Positions 24,241 through 36,141 are shown, counted from the stretch's first letter. The stretch: DNA of 64,000 nucleotides from Hymenobacter psoromatis (GCA_001596155.1 CP014771.1:1-64000); one strand, 5' to 3'. The notes: a model not told the origin generated them from the letters alone. Numbers and translations: made by a program.

Positions 24241-25641
24241 ATGGCTTCTATTTTACGGGGCAATGACTTGCGGCAGCTCGGGTTTCCCGAGGGCCGCGCT
24301 ATTGGGCTGGCGCTGGCGCAGCTGCAACGCAAAGAATTCAAGCGCCTGACCCAGGCCGACCAGCTCGAATTGTTAGGAGCAATTCTGGCGACGCCCACCG
24401 ATTTCCTCACCGACCTGGCCTGGAGCCACACCGCTGCCGCGCTGCTACCCCCCGTGTCGCGGCACATCGAGCTGGTGGCGCGCAAGCCCTACGTCACCTT
24501 CGGCGCCGAGCACATCGAGGCCGGGGCGGTGCACCAGATGGAAACCGCCATGAAGCTGCCCGTGACCGTGGCCGGCGCGCTCATGCCCGACGCCCACCAC
24601 GGCTACGGCCTGCCTATCGGCGGCGTGCTGGCCACCGACAACGCCGTAATTCCCTACGCCGTGGGCGTGGACATTGGCTGCCGCATGGCGCTTTCGGTGT
24701 ATGACCTGCCGGCTAAATTCCTTACCCAGCGCGTGCAGGAAGTGCGCCACCTGCTGCTCGAAAACACCCGTTTCGGCAGCGGTCGGAGCTGGGAGCGGGG
24801 CCAGCGCCTCGACCACGCGGTGCTGCACAGCGACACGTTTCAGGCCATTCCGTTCCTGAAAAACAAGCTCGACCGCGCCGCCGAGCAGGTGGGCACGTCG
24901 GGCTCGGGCAACCACTTCGTGGAATTCGGGATTGTCGAAATCACTGACCCGGCCAACGAAATGGGCCTACCCCTGGGCCAGTATGTGGGCGTGCTCTCGC
25001 ACTCGGGCTCGCGGGGGCTGGGCGCGGGCATTGCCGAGCACTACACCAAGCTCGCCAAAAACGTGTGCCAGCTGCCCGGCGAGGCCCAGCACCTCGCCTG
25101 GCTGGGCCTCGACACCGAGGCCGGCCAGGAGTACTGGGCCGCCATGAACCTGGCCGGCGACTTTGCCTCGGCCTGTCACGACCAGATTCACCGCCGCCTG
25201 GCGCGGGCACTGGGCGAAAAGCCGCTGGCGAAAGTGGAAAACCACCACAACTTTGCCTGGAAGGAGCGCCTGGTCGATGGCCGCGAGGTCATCACGCACC
25301 GCAAGGGCGCGACCCCGGCCGGCGCGGGCGTGCTTGGCATCATCCCCGGCTCCATGACGGCCCCCGGCTTTATTGTGCGGGGTAGGGGCGCGGCGGCCTC
25401 ACTGTCTTCGGCCTCGCACGGGGCCGGTCGGCTGCTGTCGCGCACCCGCGCCAAAGCCGAAATCGGCGAAGCCGACCTGCGCCGGCAGCTCGCCGACCAC
25501 GGCGTGGAGCTGCTCGGCGGCGGCCTCGACGAAGCCCCGCAGGCCTACAAAAACATCCACACCGTGATGGCCAGCCAGCGCGAATTGGTGGAGGTGCTGG
25601 GCTCCTTCACGCCCAAAGTCGTGCGGATGGATGGCACTTGA
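24241..25641 (+). CDS. rtcB: RNA-splicing ligase RtcB
   Basis: A 466-residue RtcB-family ligase that joins 2',3'-cyclic phosphate and 5'-OH RNA ends using GTP and Mn2+. Metal- and GTP-binding motifs are intact: VGVDIGCRM (Asp144, Cys147), GTSGSGNHFVEF, LSHSGSRGLG, ENHHNFAW, and HRKGATPA with His353, the family's guanylylation residue. It ends SSASHGAGRLLSR and ELVEVLGSFTPKVVRMDG. There is no rtcA or sigma-54 regulator rtcR next to it, unlike the enterobacterial operon. Co-orientation with rsr and the Y-RNA-like array suggests RNA repair linked to Ro surveillance. Confidence 0.95.
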   Translation: MASILRGNDLRQLGFPEGRAIGLALAQLQRKEFKRLTQADQLELLGAILATPTDFLTDLAWSHTAAALLPPVSRHIELVARKPYVTFGAEHIEAGAVHQMETAMKLPVTVAGALMPDAHHGYGLPIGGVLATDNAVIPYAVGVDIGCRMALSVYDLPAKFLTQRVQEVRHLLLENTRFGSGRSWERGQRLDHAVLHSDTFQAIPFLKNKLDRAAEQVGTSGSGNHFVEFGIVEITDPANEMGLPLGQYVGVLSHSGSRGLGAGIAEHYTKLAKNVCQLPGEAQHLAWLGLDTEAGQEYWAAMNLAGDFASACHDQIHRRLARALGEKPLAKVENHHNFAWKERLVDGREVITHRKGATPAGAGVLGIIPGSMTAPGFIVRGRGAAASLSSASHGAGRLLSRTRAKAEIGEADLRRQLADHGVELLGGGLDEAPQAYKNIHTVMASQRELVEVLGSFTPKVVRMDGT

Positions 25642-25730
25642 AAAAAAGTTCCATCGGGATAAATCCGCTAAGCTTAAGCATTGCGTAAAGTATCATAAGC
25701 TCGTCAGAGCTGTATTTTCATAGCTCAGAA

Positions 25731-25760
25731 AAGCCCGCTGCCCTTGGCTGCGGGTTTTTT
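25731..25760 (+). terminator. Terminator after rtcB
   Basis: CCCGC...GCGGG followed by T6, about 90 nt after the rtcB stop. Its end overlaps the stop codon of the convergent MOSC gene. Confidence 0.75.
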
Positions 25761-26310
25761 ATTGCCCTTGCCCGTTGGCGTTAGGGGTGGGGGTAGGGGG
25801 CAGCACCCGCACGGCATCGCCCACCCGCAGGCGGCCGCCCTGGGCAATGTGCGCCGTGAGGCCGCCGTGCCCGCGCATGGCGTTGTAGCCGCCGGAGCCG
25901 AGTTCTTCCTCCATGCGCGAGCACGGGTGGCATTCGCCCGTGATATCCAGAATTACCTCATCGCCGATTTGAATCTGCCGTCCTTTGAGGGCCAGCAGGT
26001 TGAGGCCACTCACCACCAGGTTGCGGCGCAGGCGGCCGGGCGCCACCGGCTCGGCCAGGCCCAGAAAGCCCGCCACCGCCGCCAGATGCTCGTGCTGAAT
26101 AATGGTAATCTGGCGCTTGCCGCCGGCCTTGGAGCTGGCGTGGTCGCCGGCCAGGTGCCGGTCAGTAATTATGTCGGCTTCCGCCACGGACTCCGGCTCG
26201 GTGCGGCGCGCCGGGCGCCGGCCTATCCACTCCAGCCGGCCCACCTGGGGTAGGGTGGCCAGCAGCCGCGCCACCGTCGATTTATCATCCCCAAAAAAAG
26301 GAAAAGCCAT
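25759..26310 (-). CDS. MOSC domain protein
   Basis: A 183-residue MOSC domain protein, related to the C-terminal domain of molybdenum cofactor sulfurase and to YiiM. Seen: GRLEWIGRRPARRTEP, DRHLAGDHASSKAGGKRQITIIQHEHL, GRLRRNLVVSGLNLL and the Cys in ITGECHPCSRMEEEL. Such proteins bind Mo cofactor and act in sulfur transfer or N-hydroxylated-compound reduction. The exact substrate is unknown. It converges on rtcB, and a repeat cluster abuts its start. Confidence 0.85.
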   Translation of the reverse strand: MAFPFFGDDKSTVARLLATLPQVGRLEWIGRRPARRTEPESVAEADIITDRHLAGDHASSKAGGKRQITIIQHEHLAAVAGFLGLAEPVAPGRLRRNLVVSGLNLLALKGRQIQIGDEVILDITGECHPCSRMEEELGSGGYNAMRGHGGLTAHIAQGGRLRVGDAVRVLPPTPTPNANGQGQ

Positions 26311-26319
26311 ATAGGGTAA

Positions 26320-26422
26320 GGTAAGCTTTAGCTTGCCGGAAAAAAAGCGTGGTAAGCTTCAGCTTGCCGTGAGTAAACAGAAAAGAATGAGCCAGTCTTA
26401 AAACGGCAAGCTAAAGCTTACC
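26320..26422. repeat. GGTAAGCTTTAGCTTGCC repeat cluster (copy 1)
   Basis: Two direct units (26320-26338 and 26351-26369) and one inverted unit (26404-26422) of a 19-bp sequence GGTAAGCTT(T/C)AGCTTGCCG. The inverted unit abuts the stop codon of the downstream membrane protein. The same family recurs at 36131-36302. Confidence 0.85.
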
Positions 26423-26887
26423 CTACAGCTCATCAGGCGTGCCGAAGCCTGCCCGAATTTCGGGGTGGCTGATTTGCCCGCCCAGGTTGCCGGCGCGCGC
26501 CAGCATGCCAAAGCTGAGCACCGCGCCCAGCAGCGTGAGGCCCACCAGCAGCCGCGCCCGCGCCGCCCGCTGCCGCAGCTGCATGATAGTGAGCAGCGCC
26601 AGCGTGCCCGTGGCCACCAGCACCCAGTAGCCCGCCCGCGCCGCCTGCGCATGGTTTTGAATAAGCGCCTGGCTCACGCGCGGCATATCCCGCACCACTT
26701 TGGCCGCGCCAGGGCCCGTGAGCTGCGCCGGCAGGCCCACGGCCACGGCCAGCACCAGCGCCCACAGACCGGCCCGCAGCAGCGCGTCCTGCCGCTGCAG
26801 CAGGCCCGCCGCCAGTAGCAGGCTGCCCGCCAGCGCCCCAAAAATGGGCGCGTGATTAAAAAGAAGGTGCCAGTGCGCTTGGTTCAT
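26423..26887 (-). CDS. Four-helix membrane protein (DUF2231-like)
   Basis: A 154-residue protein with four predicted membrane segments. Conserved-looking polar motifs sit at the helix ends: HLLFNHAPIFGAL near the N-terminus, IQNHAQAARAGYW in the middle and AGNLGGQISHPEIR near the C-terminus. The histidine pattern recalls small cytochrome b561/DUF2231-type membrane proteins, but I cannot assign a function. Confidence 0.65.
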   Translation of the reverse strand: MNQAHWHLLFNHAPIFGALAGSLLLAAGLLQRQDALLRAGLWALVLAVAVGLPAQLTGPGAAKVVRDMPRVSQALIQNHAQAARAGYWVLVATGTLALLTIMQLRQRAARARLLVGLTLLGAVLSFGMLARAGNLGGQISHPEIRAGFGTPDEL

Positions 26888-26981
26888 AGTTGTCAGCTGT
26901 TGATTGCTGGTAGTTGATTGTTGAGCAACAGGGAAGCCCTACCCCCACGACTAGCAAGCAACACTCAAGGACCAAAAAATG

Positions 26982-27452
26982 TCAATCGGCGCGGTGGGCG
27001 GCCAGCTTGTCGTGGTGGTTGTCCTCGGCTTCTTCCACCGAATGGGTTTCGCCCAGGTCATTGTCGGCCCTGGCTTTGTCGGCTAATAAACAATAAAACT
27101 GGTGAATGAGCCTAATTTCTGCCTCCGAAAAATCCTGGGCGTTGATGAGGCGATTGCTCGCGCCTTTGGTGGCCGCCAGCAGTTCATTCAGTTTAAGATG
27201 TAATACCAGGGAATCTTTATTCTGCGCCCGCTGAATGAGGAAAACCATCAAAAAGGTAATAATAGTAGTGCCCGTATTAATAACAAGCTGCCAGGTTTCA
27301 GAATACTTAAACAGCGGCCCGGTCAGGGCCCACACCAGCACAATACCCACCGCTGCTACAAATACGGCGGTCGAGCCCGCCACTCTGGTAGTTTGCTCGG
27401 CAAAACGCCCAAAAAATGAATTTTTACCGAAAGCTTTGGGTGCGTCAGGCAT
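26982..27452 (-). CDS. Low-affinity iron permease family protein
   Basis: A 156-residue protein matching the low-affinity iron permease family: FGRFAEQTTRVAGSTAVFVAAVGIVLVWALTGP, SETWQLVINTGTTIITFLMVFLIQRAQNKDS and KLNELLAATKGASNRLI. Two membrane segments are evident; the C-terminal 40 residues are acidic and His-rich. I prefer ATG 27452; an in-frame ATG at 27479 would add nine residues. Iron transport is inferred from the family name, not tested in bacteria that I know of. Confidence 0.8.
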   Translation of the reverse strand: MPDAPKAFGKNSFFGRFAEQTTRVAGSTAVFVAAVGIVLVWALTGPLFKYSETWQLVINTGTTIITFLMVFLIQRAQNKDSLVLHLKLNELLAATKGASNRLINAQDFSEAEIRLIHQFYCLLADKARADNDLGETHSVEEAEDNHHDKLAAHRAD

Positions 27453-27566
27453 AAAAAAGGAGGTAGAGAAAATAAACACGCATTGGCTACTTTCTTGCCA
27501 ATTAGCGCGTAAGGTTTGGGCCGACTGATTATTTACGGGGTAGGGACAGCAAAAATCGGCAGTAGG

Positions 27567-27598
27567 TTTGAAAAAAACGATGAAGCGTAGTACATTTG
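27567..27598 (+). promoter_or_regulatory. Consensus Bacteroidota promoter of tRNA-Leu
   Basis: TTTG (27567-27570), a 20-nt spacer, and TACATTTG (27591-27598), an exact match to TAnnTTTG. It is the clearest promoter in the window and sits 65 nt before the tRNA. Confidence 0.8.
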
Positions 27599-27663
27599 CA
27601 CCCGCTTCGCCGCCTCAGCGAAGCCGGCCCCACCGGCCGAGTCCAAGTTGCCGATTGCCTTTT

Positions 27664-27745
27664 GCGCACGTGGTGAAACTGGTAGACACGCCACCTTGAG
27701 GGGGTGGTGCCTTCGGGTGTGGGAGTTCGAATCTCCCCGCGCGCA
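27664..27745 (+). tRNA. tRNA-Leu (anticodon GAG)
   Basis: An 82-nt type II tRNA with a long variable arm. D region TGGTGAAACTGGTAGACACGC, anticodon stem CCACC/GGTGG with loop TTGAGGG (anticodon GAG, reads CUC/CUU), variable arm TGCCTTCGGGTG, and T arm GGGAG-TTCGAAT-CTCCC. The acceptor stem GCGCACG/CGCGCGC has one A-C mismatch at the fifth pair. Discriminator A; CCA is not encoded. Confidence 0.93.
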
Positions 27746-27754
27746 CGCAAATCG

Positions 27755-27783
27755 AAAAGCCCACCGCAAGGTGGGCTTTTTTT
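27755..27783. terminator. Bidirectional terminator after tRNA-Leu
   Basis: AAAAGCCCACC-gcaa-GGTGGGCTTTTTTT, a perfect 11-bp stem with a U-tract on both strands. It serves the tRNA (+) and the NFACT gene (-). Confidence 0.85.
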
Positions 27784-27791
27784 GTAGCTGG

Positions 27792-29357
27792 CTATTTCTC
27801 AAACGGATTGCCGGGCACCACCAGCACCACCCGTTCGCGCTCCACCAGCACCTGGCCGGGCAGCGAGCCCTTGGGCTTGCGCACAAACTTCTTGGGCGTC
27901 ACCGTGACCGGGCACAGCGAGTCGTGCTGGCGCTTGGAGTACCAGCCCGCCAGCTGTGCCGCACGCGCTACCACCGGCTCGGGCACCGGCTGCCCCGCCC
28001 GGTGCCGAATGACCACGTGCGAGCCGCTCACGTCCTTGGCGTGCAGCCACAGGTCGTCCTTGTGGGCATATTTCTGGGTTAGTAGGTCGTTGTTCTGCGC
28101 GTTGCGCCCCACCAAGATGGTAAAGCCGTGGTCTTCGAACACCTTGAACGGTAGCTCGTTAGCGGCCTTGGCGAGGGGGGTAGGGTCGAGGGCGTGCAGC
28201 TTGCGCCAGGCGCGCAGGCCGCGCAGCTCGGCCAGGGCGGGCTGGTCGTCCAGCTCTTCCAGCAACACCAGTGCTTGCAGCGCTTCCGCCTCGCGGTCGG
28301 CCACGCGGGTTTGGAGCTGGCGCTCTTCAATTTGCTGATTCTTGGCCTTGCGATACAGGTTTTCGGCGGTGCGCTGGGGCTTTTCCAGCGGCTTTAGCTT
28401 GATGATTACCGACTCATTGGTGTAAAAATCGACTACCTCCACTTGGGCCGTGCCCGGCGCGATAGCGTGCAGATTAGCCATAATGAGGTCGGCGCGGCGG
28501 CGGTAGCCTGCCTCGTGGGCCAGCGCGTGCAGCCGCTGGCCCGCCAGGTGCGCGCTGGTGCTGGCCTCCTCGGCGCGGCGCGTTAGCAGCTGGCGCAGCT
28601 GGCGGCGCTCGGTTTCGAGGGCGCGGCGGGCCAGCGCCAGCGGCACAAAGCGCCGCAGCGCGCCAATGGGGTCGGCACCGGGCAGCGTGTCCAGCACTTC
28701 GCCCAGCGGCATCAGGCTGAGGCGCGTGCGGCCGTCGAGGAAGATGATATAGTAGTGCGCCGGGTTCTCCAGCTCCGCGAGCAGTTCGGTGGCGAGCTGC
28801 TGCTTTAGCGCGGCCGGGGTGGGGTCATAGCCGCGCTGCTCGCGCAGGAAGCGCGCCGGCAGGTCGGCCAGCGCGGGCGGCAGCTTGCCGGCTTCGCCGA
28901 TAATGAGGGGGGTAGGGGCCGCGGCGGGCACCAGGTCGGCATCAGTAGCATAGCGCTGATGAAACAACTGGGCCGGCGCGCCCGGCGTGGGCCGAAAAAT
29001 AGCATTCGGCCGGGGGCCATACAGCTTGAAAACCAGCGTCGCGGCGTCTTCCACGAACCTGAATTGCAGCACCCTATCCTGCGGCCACACCTCCACGCTG
29101 GCCACCGTGCGGCCCAGCAGCTCTGGCAATAAGTCCACCGAATTTTGGCGGGCGCGGTGGAAGGTTTCGGGCAGCGCCAAGGCCGGAAAAGCCGCGCCTA
29201 ATTGCGCTTTCAGCCAAAACTCAGTACCCGTTTCGCTCAGCAGGCCGATTACCAACTCGTCCTTCTCCTGCGAAAAGCAGCTGGCCACGCGGTAGCCGCG
29301 CAGTTGCTCGGTAAGAGCCGGGGCCAGCTGGCGCAGAAAATAGTAGTTGGTATGCAT
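27792..29357 (-). CDS. NFACT family protein (RqcH/Rqc2-like)
   Basis: A 521-residue protein with the NFACT layout. The NFACT-N domain begins MHTNYYFLRQLAPAL and includes VFKLYGPRPNAIF. A helical middle coiled coil covers about 250-380 (ALETERRQLRQLL, KNQQIEERQLQTRVADREAEAL). The NFACT-R domain follows at about 405-505 (ILVGRNAQNNDLLTQKYAHKDDLWLHAKDVSGSHVVIR). RqcH adds alanine tails to nascent chains on stalled 50S subunits. Length and domains fit, but I have not checked every catalytic residue. The adjacent minus-strand 167-aa gene may be cotranscribed upstream. Confidence 0.85.
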   Translation of the reverse strand: MHTNYYFLRQLAPALTEQLRGYRVASCFSQEKDELVIGLLSETGTEFWLKAQLGAAFPALALPETFHRARQNSVDLLPELLGRTVASVEVWPQDRVLQFRFVEDAATLVFKLYGPRPNAIFRPTPGAPAQLFHQRYATDADLVPAAAPTPLIIGEAGKLPPALADLPARFLREQRGYDPTPAALKQQLATELLAELENPAHYYIIFLDGRTRLSLMPLGEVLDTLPGADPIGALRRFVPLALARRALETERRQLRQLLTRRAEEASTSAHLAGQRLHALAHEAGYRRRADLIMANLHAIAPGTAQVEVVDFYTNESVIIKLKPLEKPQRTAENLYRKAKNQQIEERQLQTRVADREAEALQALVLLEELDDQPALAELRGLRAWRKLHALDPTPLAKAANELPFKVFEDHGFTILVGRNAQNNDLLTQKYAHKDDLWLHAKDVSGSHVVIRHRAGQPVPEPVVARAAQLAGWYSKRQHDSLCPVTVTPKKFVRKPKGSLPGQVLVERERVVLVVPGNPFEK

Positions 29358-29363
29358 GGCAAC

Positions 29364-29867
29364 TTAATCAGGTGGCTGTAGCTGCAGTTTCAACAGTGGC
29401 ACTAGTAGCAAGCGCGATTTCCTGACCTCGCGCCAGAAAGGCAACAGGATGACCGCAAAACCGAGCACAAAAAATATAAACGAAAGCATATTATCACTAC
29501 TGAAATATCCTTCTTCCCATGCTTGGAGAAGAAGAAGTCCAGCTAACATTCCCGTGATGCTTTCCCATATAAGCAAAAATAACAGCGCGTACCATGCTAA
29601 TCGATACCGTAGTTGTAGTTTACTACCTCCGTCGGTAGTAGCGCTCACGCGGCCCACTAAAACTAAGGGTGGCGACCTCATAAGGCTGACAAGAAGCTGA
29701 ATAGTGAATGTATTAGCCTCCACGTTTCCTTTGAAATTGTGGTTGATTTTCGGAGAACCAAACCCAATGTACTGGGTTAGTATCAGGTCGCTTCGTATCT
29801 GCCGCAGCAATGCGGCTGGGGATAGGGGTGAGCGATATTCTTCAGTAAACCACGGTAATAAGCGCAT
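29364..29867 (-). CDS. Hypothetical membrane protein
   Basis: A 167-residue protein I do not recognise. The N-terminal 85 residues look globular; two hydrophobic stretches (about 90-113 and 124-144) are separated by a short acidic loop. A basic tail follows. It is only 6 nt upstream of the NFACT gene and 10 nt after the MBL gene, so the three probably form one operon. Base composition is more AT-rich than its neighbours. Confidence 0.6.
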   Translation of the reverse strand: MRLLPWFTEEYRSPLSPAALLRQIRSDLILTQYIGFGSPKINHNFKGNVEANTFTIQLLVSLMRSPPLVLVGRVSATTDGGSKLQLRYRLAWYALLFLLIWESITGMLAGLLLLQAWEEGYFSSDNMLSFIFFVLGFAVILLPFWREVRKSRLLLVPLLKLQLQPPD

Positions 29868-29877
29868 TACACTACTC

Positions 29878-30645
29878 CTACCCCTCCACTGTTAGCCCGT
29901 CGTAAGCCAGCCGCACCCAGGGGGGTAGGGTAGCTTCCACCTCGCGGTGGCGGCCCAACTGGTGGCTGATGTGGGTGAGGTAGGCCCGCCGCGGCTTCAA
30001 CTCTTCCAGCACAGCCACGGCCTCACTCAGGCTGAAATGCGAAATGTGCGGCTCGTGGCGCAGCGCGTTGAGGACAATCGTGTCGGCCCCGCGCAACTGG
30101 TCCATCGTACTGTCCGGTAGCTGGTTAGCATCCGTCAAATAAGCTATATCGCCGATGCGGAAGCCCAGCACCGGCAGCTTATAGTGCAGGGCGCGCAACG
30201 GCTGCACGCGTAGGCCCAGCACCTCAAAAGGCTGTTGGTCGTCGGCAATGGGGTGCAGGCTCACCTGCGGCACGCCAGGATATTTGTGCTCCGCGAAGAC
30301 GTAGGCAAACTCCCGCTTGAGCTGCTCCAGCACCCGTGGCTCGGCAAAGATGGGCATCTCCTGCTGCTGCCGGAAGTTGAAGGCCCGCACGTCGTCGAGG
30401 CCCGCCGTATGGTCCTTATGCTCGTGCGTGAACAGGATGCCATCGAGCTTGCCGATGTGCGCCCGCAACATCTGCTGCCGGAAGTCAGGACCCGTGTCGA
30501 TAACCAAGCTGCGGCCTTCTACTTCCAGATGCACCGATACGCGCAGCCGCTGGTCGCGGTGGTCGAGCGAGCGGCACACGGGGCAGGAACACCCAATCAT
30601 GGGCACCCCTGACGAAGTGCCCGTACCCAAAAAAGTAAGTCTCAT
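29878..30645 (-). CDS. MBL-fold metallo-hydrolase (PhnP-like)
   Basis: A 255-residue metallo-beta-lactamase-fold enzyme. It opens MRLTFLGTGTSSGVPMIGC with CSCPVC, has the metal motif FTHEHKDHTAGLDD, then YLTDANQLPD and YLTHISHQLGRH. The GTGTSSGVP start and zinc-type CxCxxC element resemble PhnP-type phosphodiesterases and related hydrolases common in Bacteroidota. The substrate is unknown. Confidence 0.85.
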   Translation of the reverse strand: MRLTFLGTGTSSGVPMIGCSCPVCRSLDHRDQRLRVSVHLEVEGRSLVIDTGPDFRQQMLRAHIGKLDGILFTHEHKDHTAGLDDVRAFNFRQQQEMPIFAEPRVLEQLKREFAYVFAEHKYPGVPQVSLHPIADDQQPFEVLGLRVQPLRALHYKLPVLGFRIGDIAYLTDANQLPDSTMDQLRGADTIVLNALRHEPHISHFSLSEAVAVLEELKPRRAYLTHISHQLGRHREVEATLPPWVRLAYDGLTVEG

Positions 30646-30647
30646 AT

Positions 30648-30735
30648 TTTTTTAAGCTGTTGGCTAGTAGTCATTAGCTTCTGTCGCTTGAACGAAAGCT
30701 AACAGCTAGCGGCTACTAGCCAACAGCTTAAAAAA
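30648..30735. repeat. Nested 23-bp inverted repeat
   Basis: Arms 30648-30670 (TTTTTTAAGCTGTTGGCTAG) and 30713-30735 are perfect complements. A second small stem, TTAGCTT/AAGCTAA, sits inside. Both strands carry a T-tract, so it can serve as terminator for the response regulator gene upstream. Confidence 0.8.
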
Positions 30736-30739
30736 GCAC

Positions 30740-31138
30740 CTAGCCTACGTACTGCCGCACTACCCGCACCAGCGCATCGAAATCGAGCGGCTTGGGCAAA
30801 TAATCGGTGATGCCGGCCTCGCGAAACTGCTCCAGCGAGTAGTTATTGGCGTTGCCCGTGATGGCAATAACGGGCAGTTGATTGATGCGCGGGTCGGCGT
30901 GGTTGCGGATATCCTTGGTGCATTCGAGGCCGTTTTTTATCGGGATATTGATGTCCATCAACACACCGTCAACGGGCTCACTGTCCAGCTTACTCTCCAG
31001 CTGGCGCAGCACTTCGCCCCCATTTTTGGCTAATACAATCTTGTACTTCTGCTGCTCCAGTATTTTACGGGTCAGGCTCAAGATAACTGAGCTATCCTCG
31101 GCAATAAGAATGGTTTTGGGTTGAGATTCGGAATCCAT
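30740..31138 (-). CDS. Single-domain response regulator
   Basis: A 132-residue CheY-like receiver domain with the acidic pair in LIAEDSS, phospho-acceptor Asp62 (VLMDINIP), the conserved Thr/Ser region VIAITGNA and Lys in YLPKPLD. It has no output domain. It follows the hybrid histidine kinase by 96 nt on the same strand, so it is likely the kinase's diffusible phosphorelay partner. Confidence 0.9.
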   Translation of the reverse strand: MDSESQPKTILIAEDSSVILSLTRKILEQQKYKIVLAKNGGEVLRQLESKLDSEPVDGVLMDINIPIKNGLECTKDIRNHADPRINQLPVIAITGNANNYSLEQFREAGITDYLPKPLDFDALVRVVRQYVG

Positions 31139-31234
31139 GAAAGAAGTGAAATGGTAGTGGGCAAAGAAAGTTTATAACAGGACTAGGTAATAACCAATGA
31201 ATTCTACTAAATGTCAATAATATTCTTGTAAAAT

Positions 31235-34834
<3,600 letters not shown>

Positions 34835-34874
34835 TGGGGGCTGTTTTTTTCAGCAGTGCACCAGCGGGGTTAGT

Positions 34875-34908
34875 TTTGGGCTGAATTTACGACGGACGCG
34901 TCATTTTG
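34875..34908 (+). promoter_or_regulatory. Candidate promoter of the glycosyltransferase gene
   Basis: TTTG (34875-34878) and TCATTTTG (34901-34908), spacer 22 nt, approximate the Bacteroidota promoter. If real, the first in-frame TTG (34906) cannot be the start codon. Confidence 0.35.
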
Positions 34909-34917
34909 TATTCCTGT

Positions 34918-36141
34918 GTGGCCAAATTAGTTGCCCGAGCGGCTTCGCGCATCGTGCTGGCCGCCACTACCGACCTCAACTACGACCAGCGCATGCAGCG
35001 CATCTGCGGCAGTCTGGCGCGGGCCGGCTACGCGGTGCAGCTGGTGGGCTGGCAGCGCCCGGCCTCGGTGCCGCTGGCCCCGCAGCCCTACGCCCAGCAC
35101 CGGCTGCGGGGCTGGTTTCAGCACGGTAAGCTGTTTTATATCGAGTATAACCTGCGGCTGCTGACTTACTTGCTAGGCCAGCGCGCCGCAGCCTGGAGCT
35201 GCGCCGACCTCGACGCGGCCCTACCCACCTGGCTGCGGGCCCGACTCAGCGGCCAGCCGTTCGTGTACGACGCGCACGAGTTTTTTACTGAGGTGCCCGA
35301 GGTGGTGAACCGGCCCCGCGTGCAGCGCGCGTGGCAGTGGGTAGAGAATTTTATCGTGCCCCGCGCCCGGCTGCGCTACACCGTAGGCCCGGCGCTGGCC
35401 CGGCTTTTTGAGCAGCGCCATCCCGGCTGCGCGTTTTTTGTGGTCAGAAATGTTCCTTCGTCTCAGGTTCCTGGTTCCTCGTCCCTGGTTCCTAGTTCGC
35501 TCAATGACCAAAAACCGATAGCTGACAACCAGAAACCAGGAACCAGGGAGTCAAAAGGACTACCAACCTTACTATACCAGGGCACCCTCAACGTGGGCCG
35601 CGGCCTAGCCGAGCTGCTGGCCGCCATGCCGCAGGTGCCGGCGCGGCTAGTTATTTGCGGGGAGGGCGACTGCTCGGCGGCGTTGCGGACGCAAGCCGCG
35701 CGGCTAGGGCTGCTGGCCGCGTCGGGGCAATATCCGGCGGGGCAGGTCGAGTTTCGGGGCTACGTGCTGCCCGAGGCGCTGCGGGCGCTCACGGCCCAGG
35801 CCACGGTAGGCGTCATGCTGCTCGAAAACATCGGCCTGAGTTATTATTACTCGCTGGCCAACAAATTCTTCGACTACGTACAGGCTGGAATTCCGCAGCT
35901 CTGCATCGACTTTCCCGAGTATCGCGCCCTCAATGCACAGTACGAAGTAGCCGTGCTGGTGCCCGACCTGGCACCCGCTACCTTGGTGGTCGCCCTGGCC
36001 CGGCTGCTGCCCGGCGGCCAGCCCGGCCCCTACTACGAGCAGCTGGCCGCCAACTGCCGCCGCGCCCGCACCGAATGGAGCTGGCAGCAGGAAGAAAAAA
36101 AGCTGGTGCATCTCTATGATGAGCTACTGCGGGTAGGGTAA
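34918..36141 (+). CDS. GT-B glycosyltransferase with a repeat-derived internal insert
   Basis: A family GT4-like glycosyltransferase of about 407 residues: FVYDAHEFFTEVPEVV and PRARLRYTVGPALARL in the N-terminal domain, LLYQGTLNVGRGLAELL, RLVICGEGDC, and YYYSLANKFFDYVQAGIP with the donor-binding Glu region in the C-terminal domain. Between the domains, codons from about 35455 to 35565 come from an inverted-repeat sequence (CCCTGGTTCC and its complement) read in frame as a Ser/Pro-rich linker. The start is uncertain: GTG 34918 is preferred over TTG 34906, which overlaps a promoter-like box. The last three codons lie inside another repeat hairpin. Confidence 0.8.
   Translation: MAKLVARAASRIVLAATTDLNYDQRMQRICGSLARAGYAVQLVGWQRPASVPLAPQPYAQHRLRGWFQHGKLFYIEYNLRLLTYLLGQRAAAWSCADLDAALPTWLRARLSGQPFVYDAHEFFTEVPEVVNRPRVQRAWQWVENFIVPRARLRYTVGPALARLFEQRHPGCAFFVVRNVPSSQVPGSSSLVPSSLNDQKPIADNQKPGTRESKGLPTLLYQGTLNVGRGLAELLAAMPQVPARLVICGEGDCSAALRTQAARLGLLAASGQYPAGQVEFRGYVLPEALRALTAQATVGVMLLENIGLSYYYSLANKFFDYVQAGIPQLCIDFPEYRALNAQYEVAVLVPDLAPATLVVALARLLPGGQPGPYYEQLAANCRRARTEWSWQQEEKKLVHLYDELLRVG

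Noticed and set aside
24241..25641. An rtcBA-rtcR operon as in enterobacteria
   Set aside because: No RNA cyclase gene, no sigma-54 activator and no sigma-54 promoter near rtcB.
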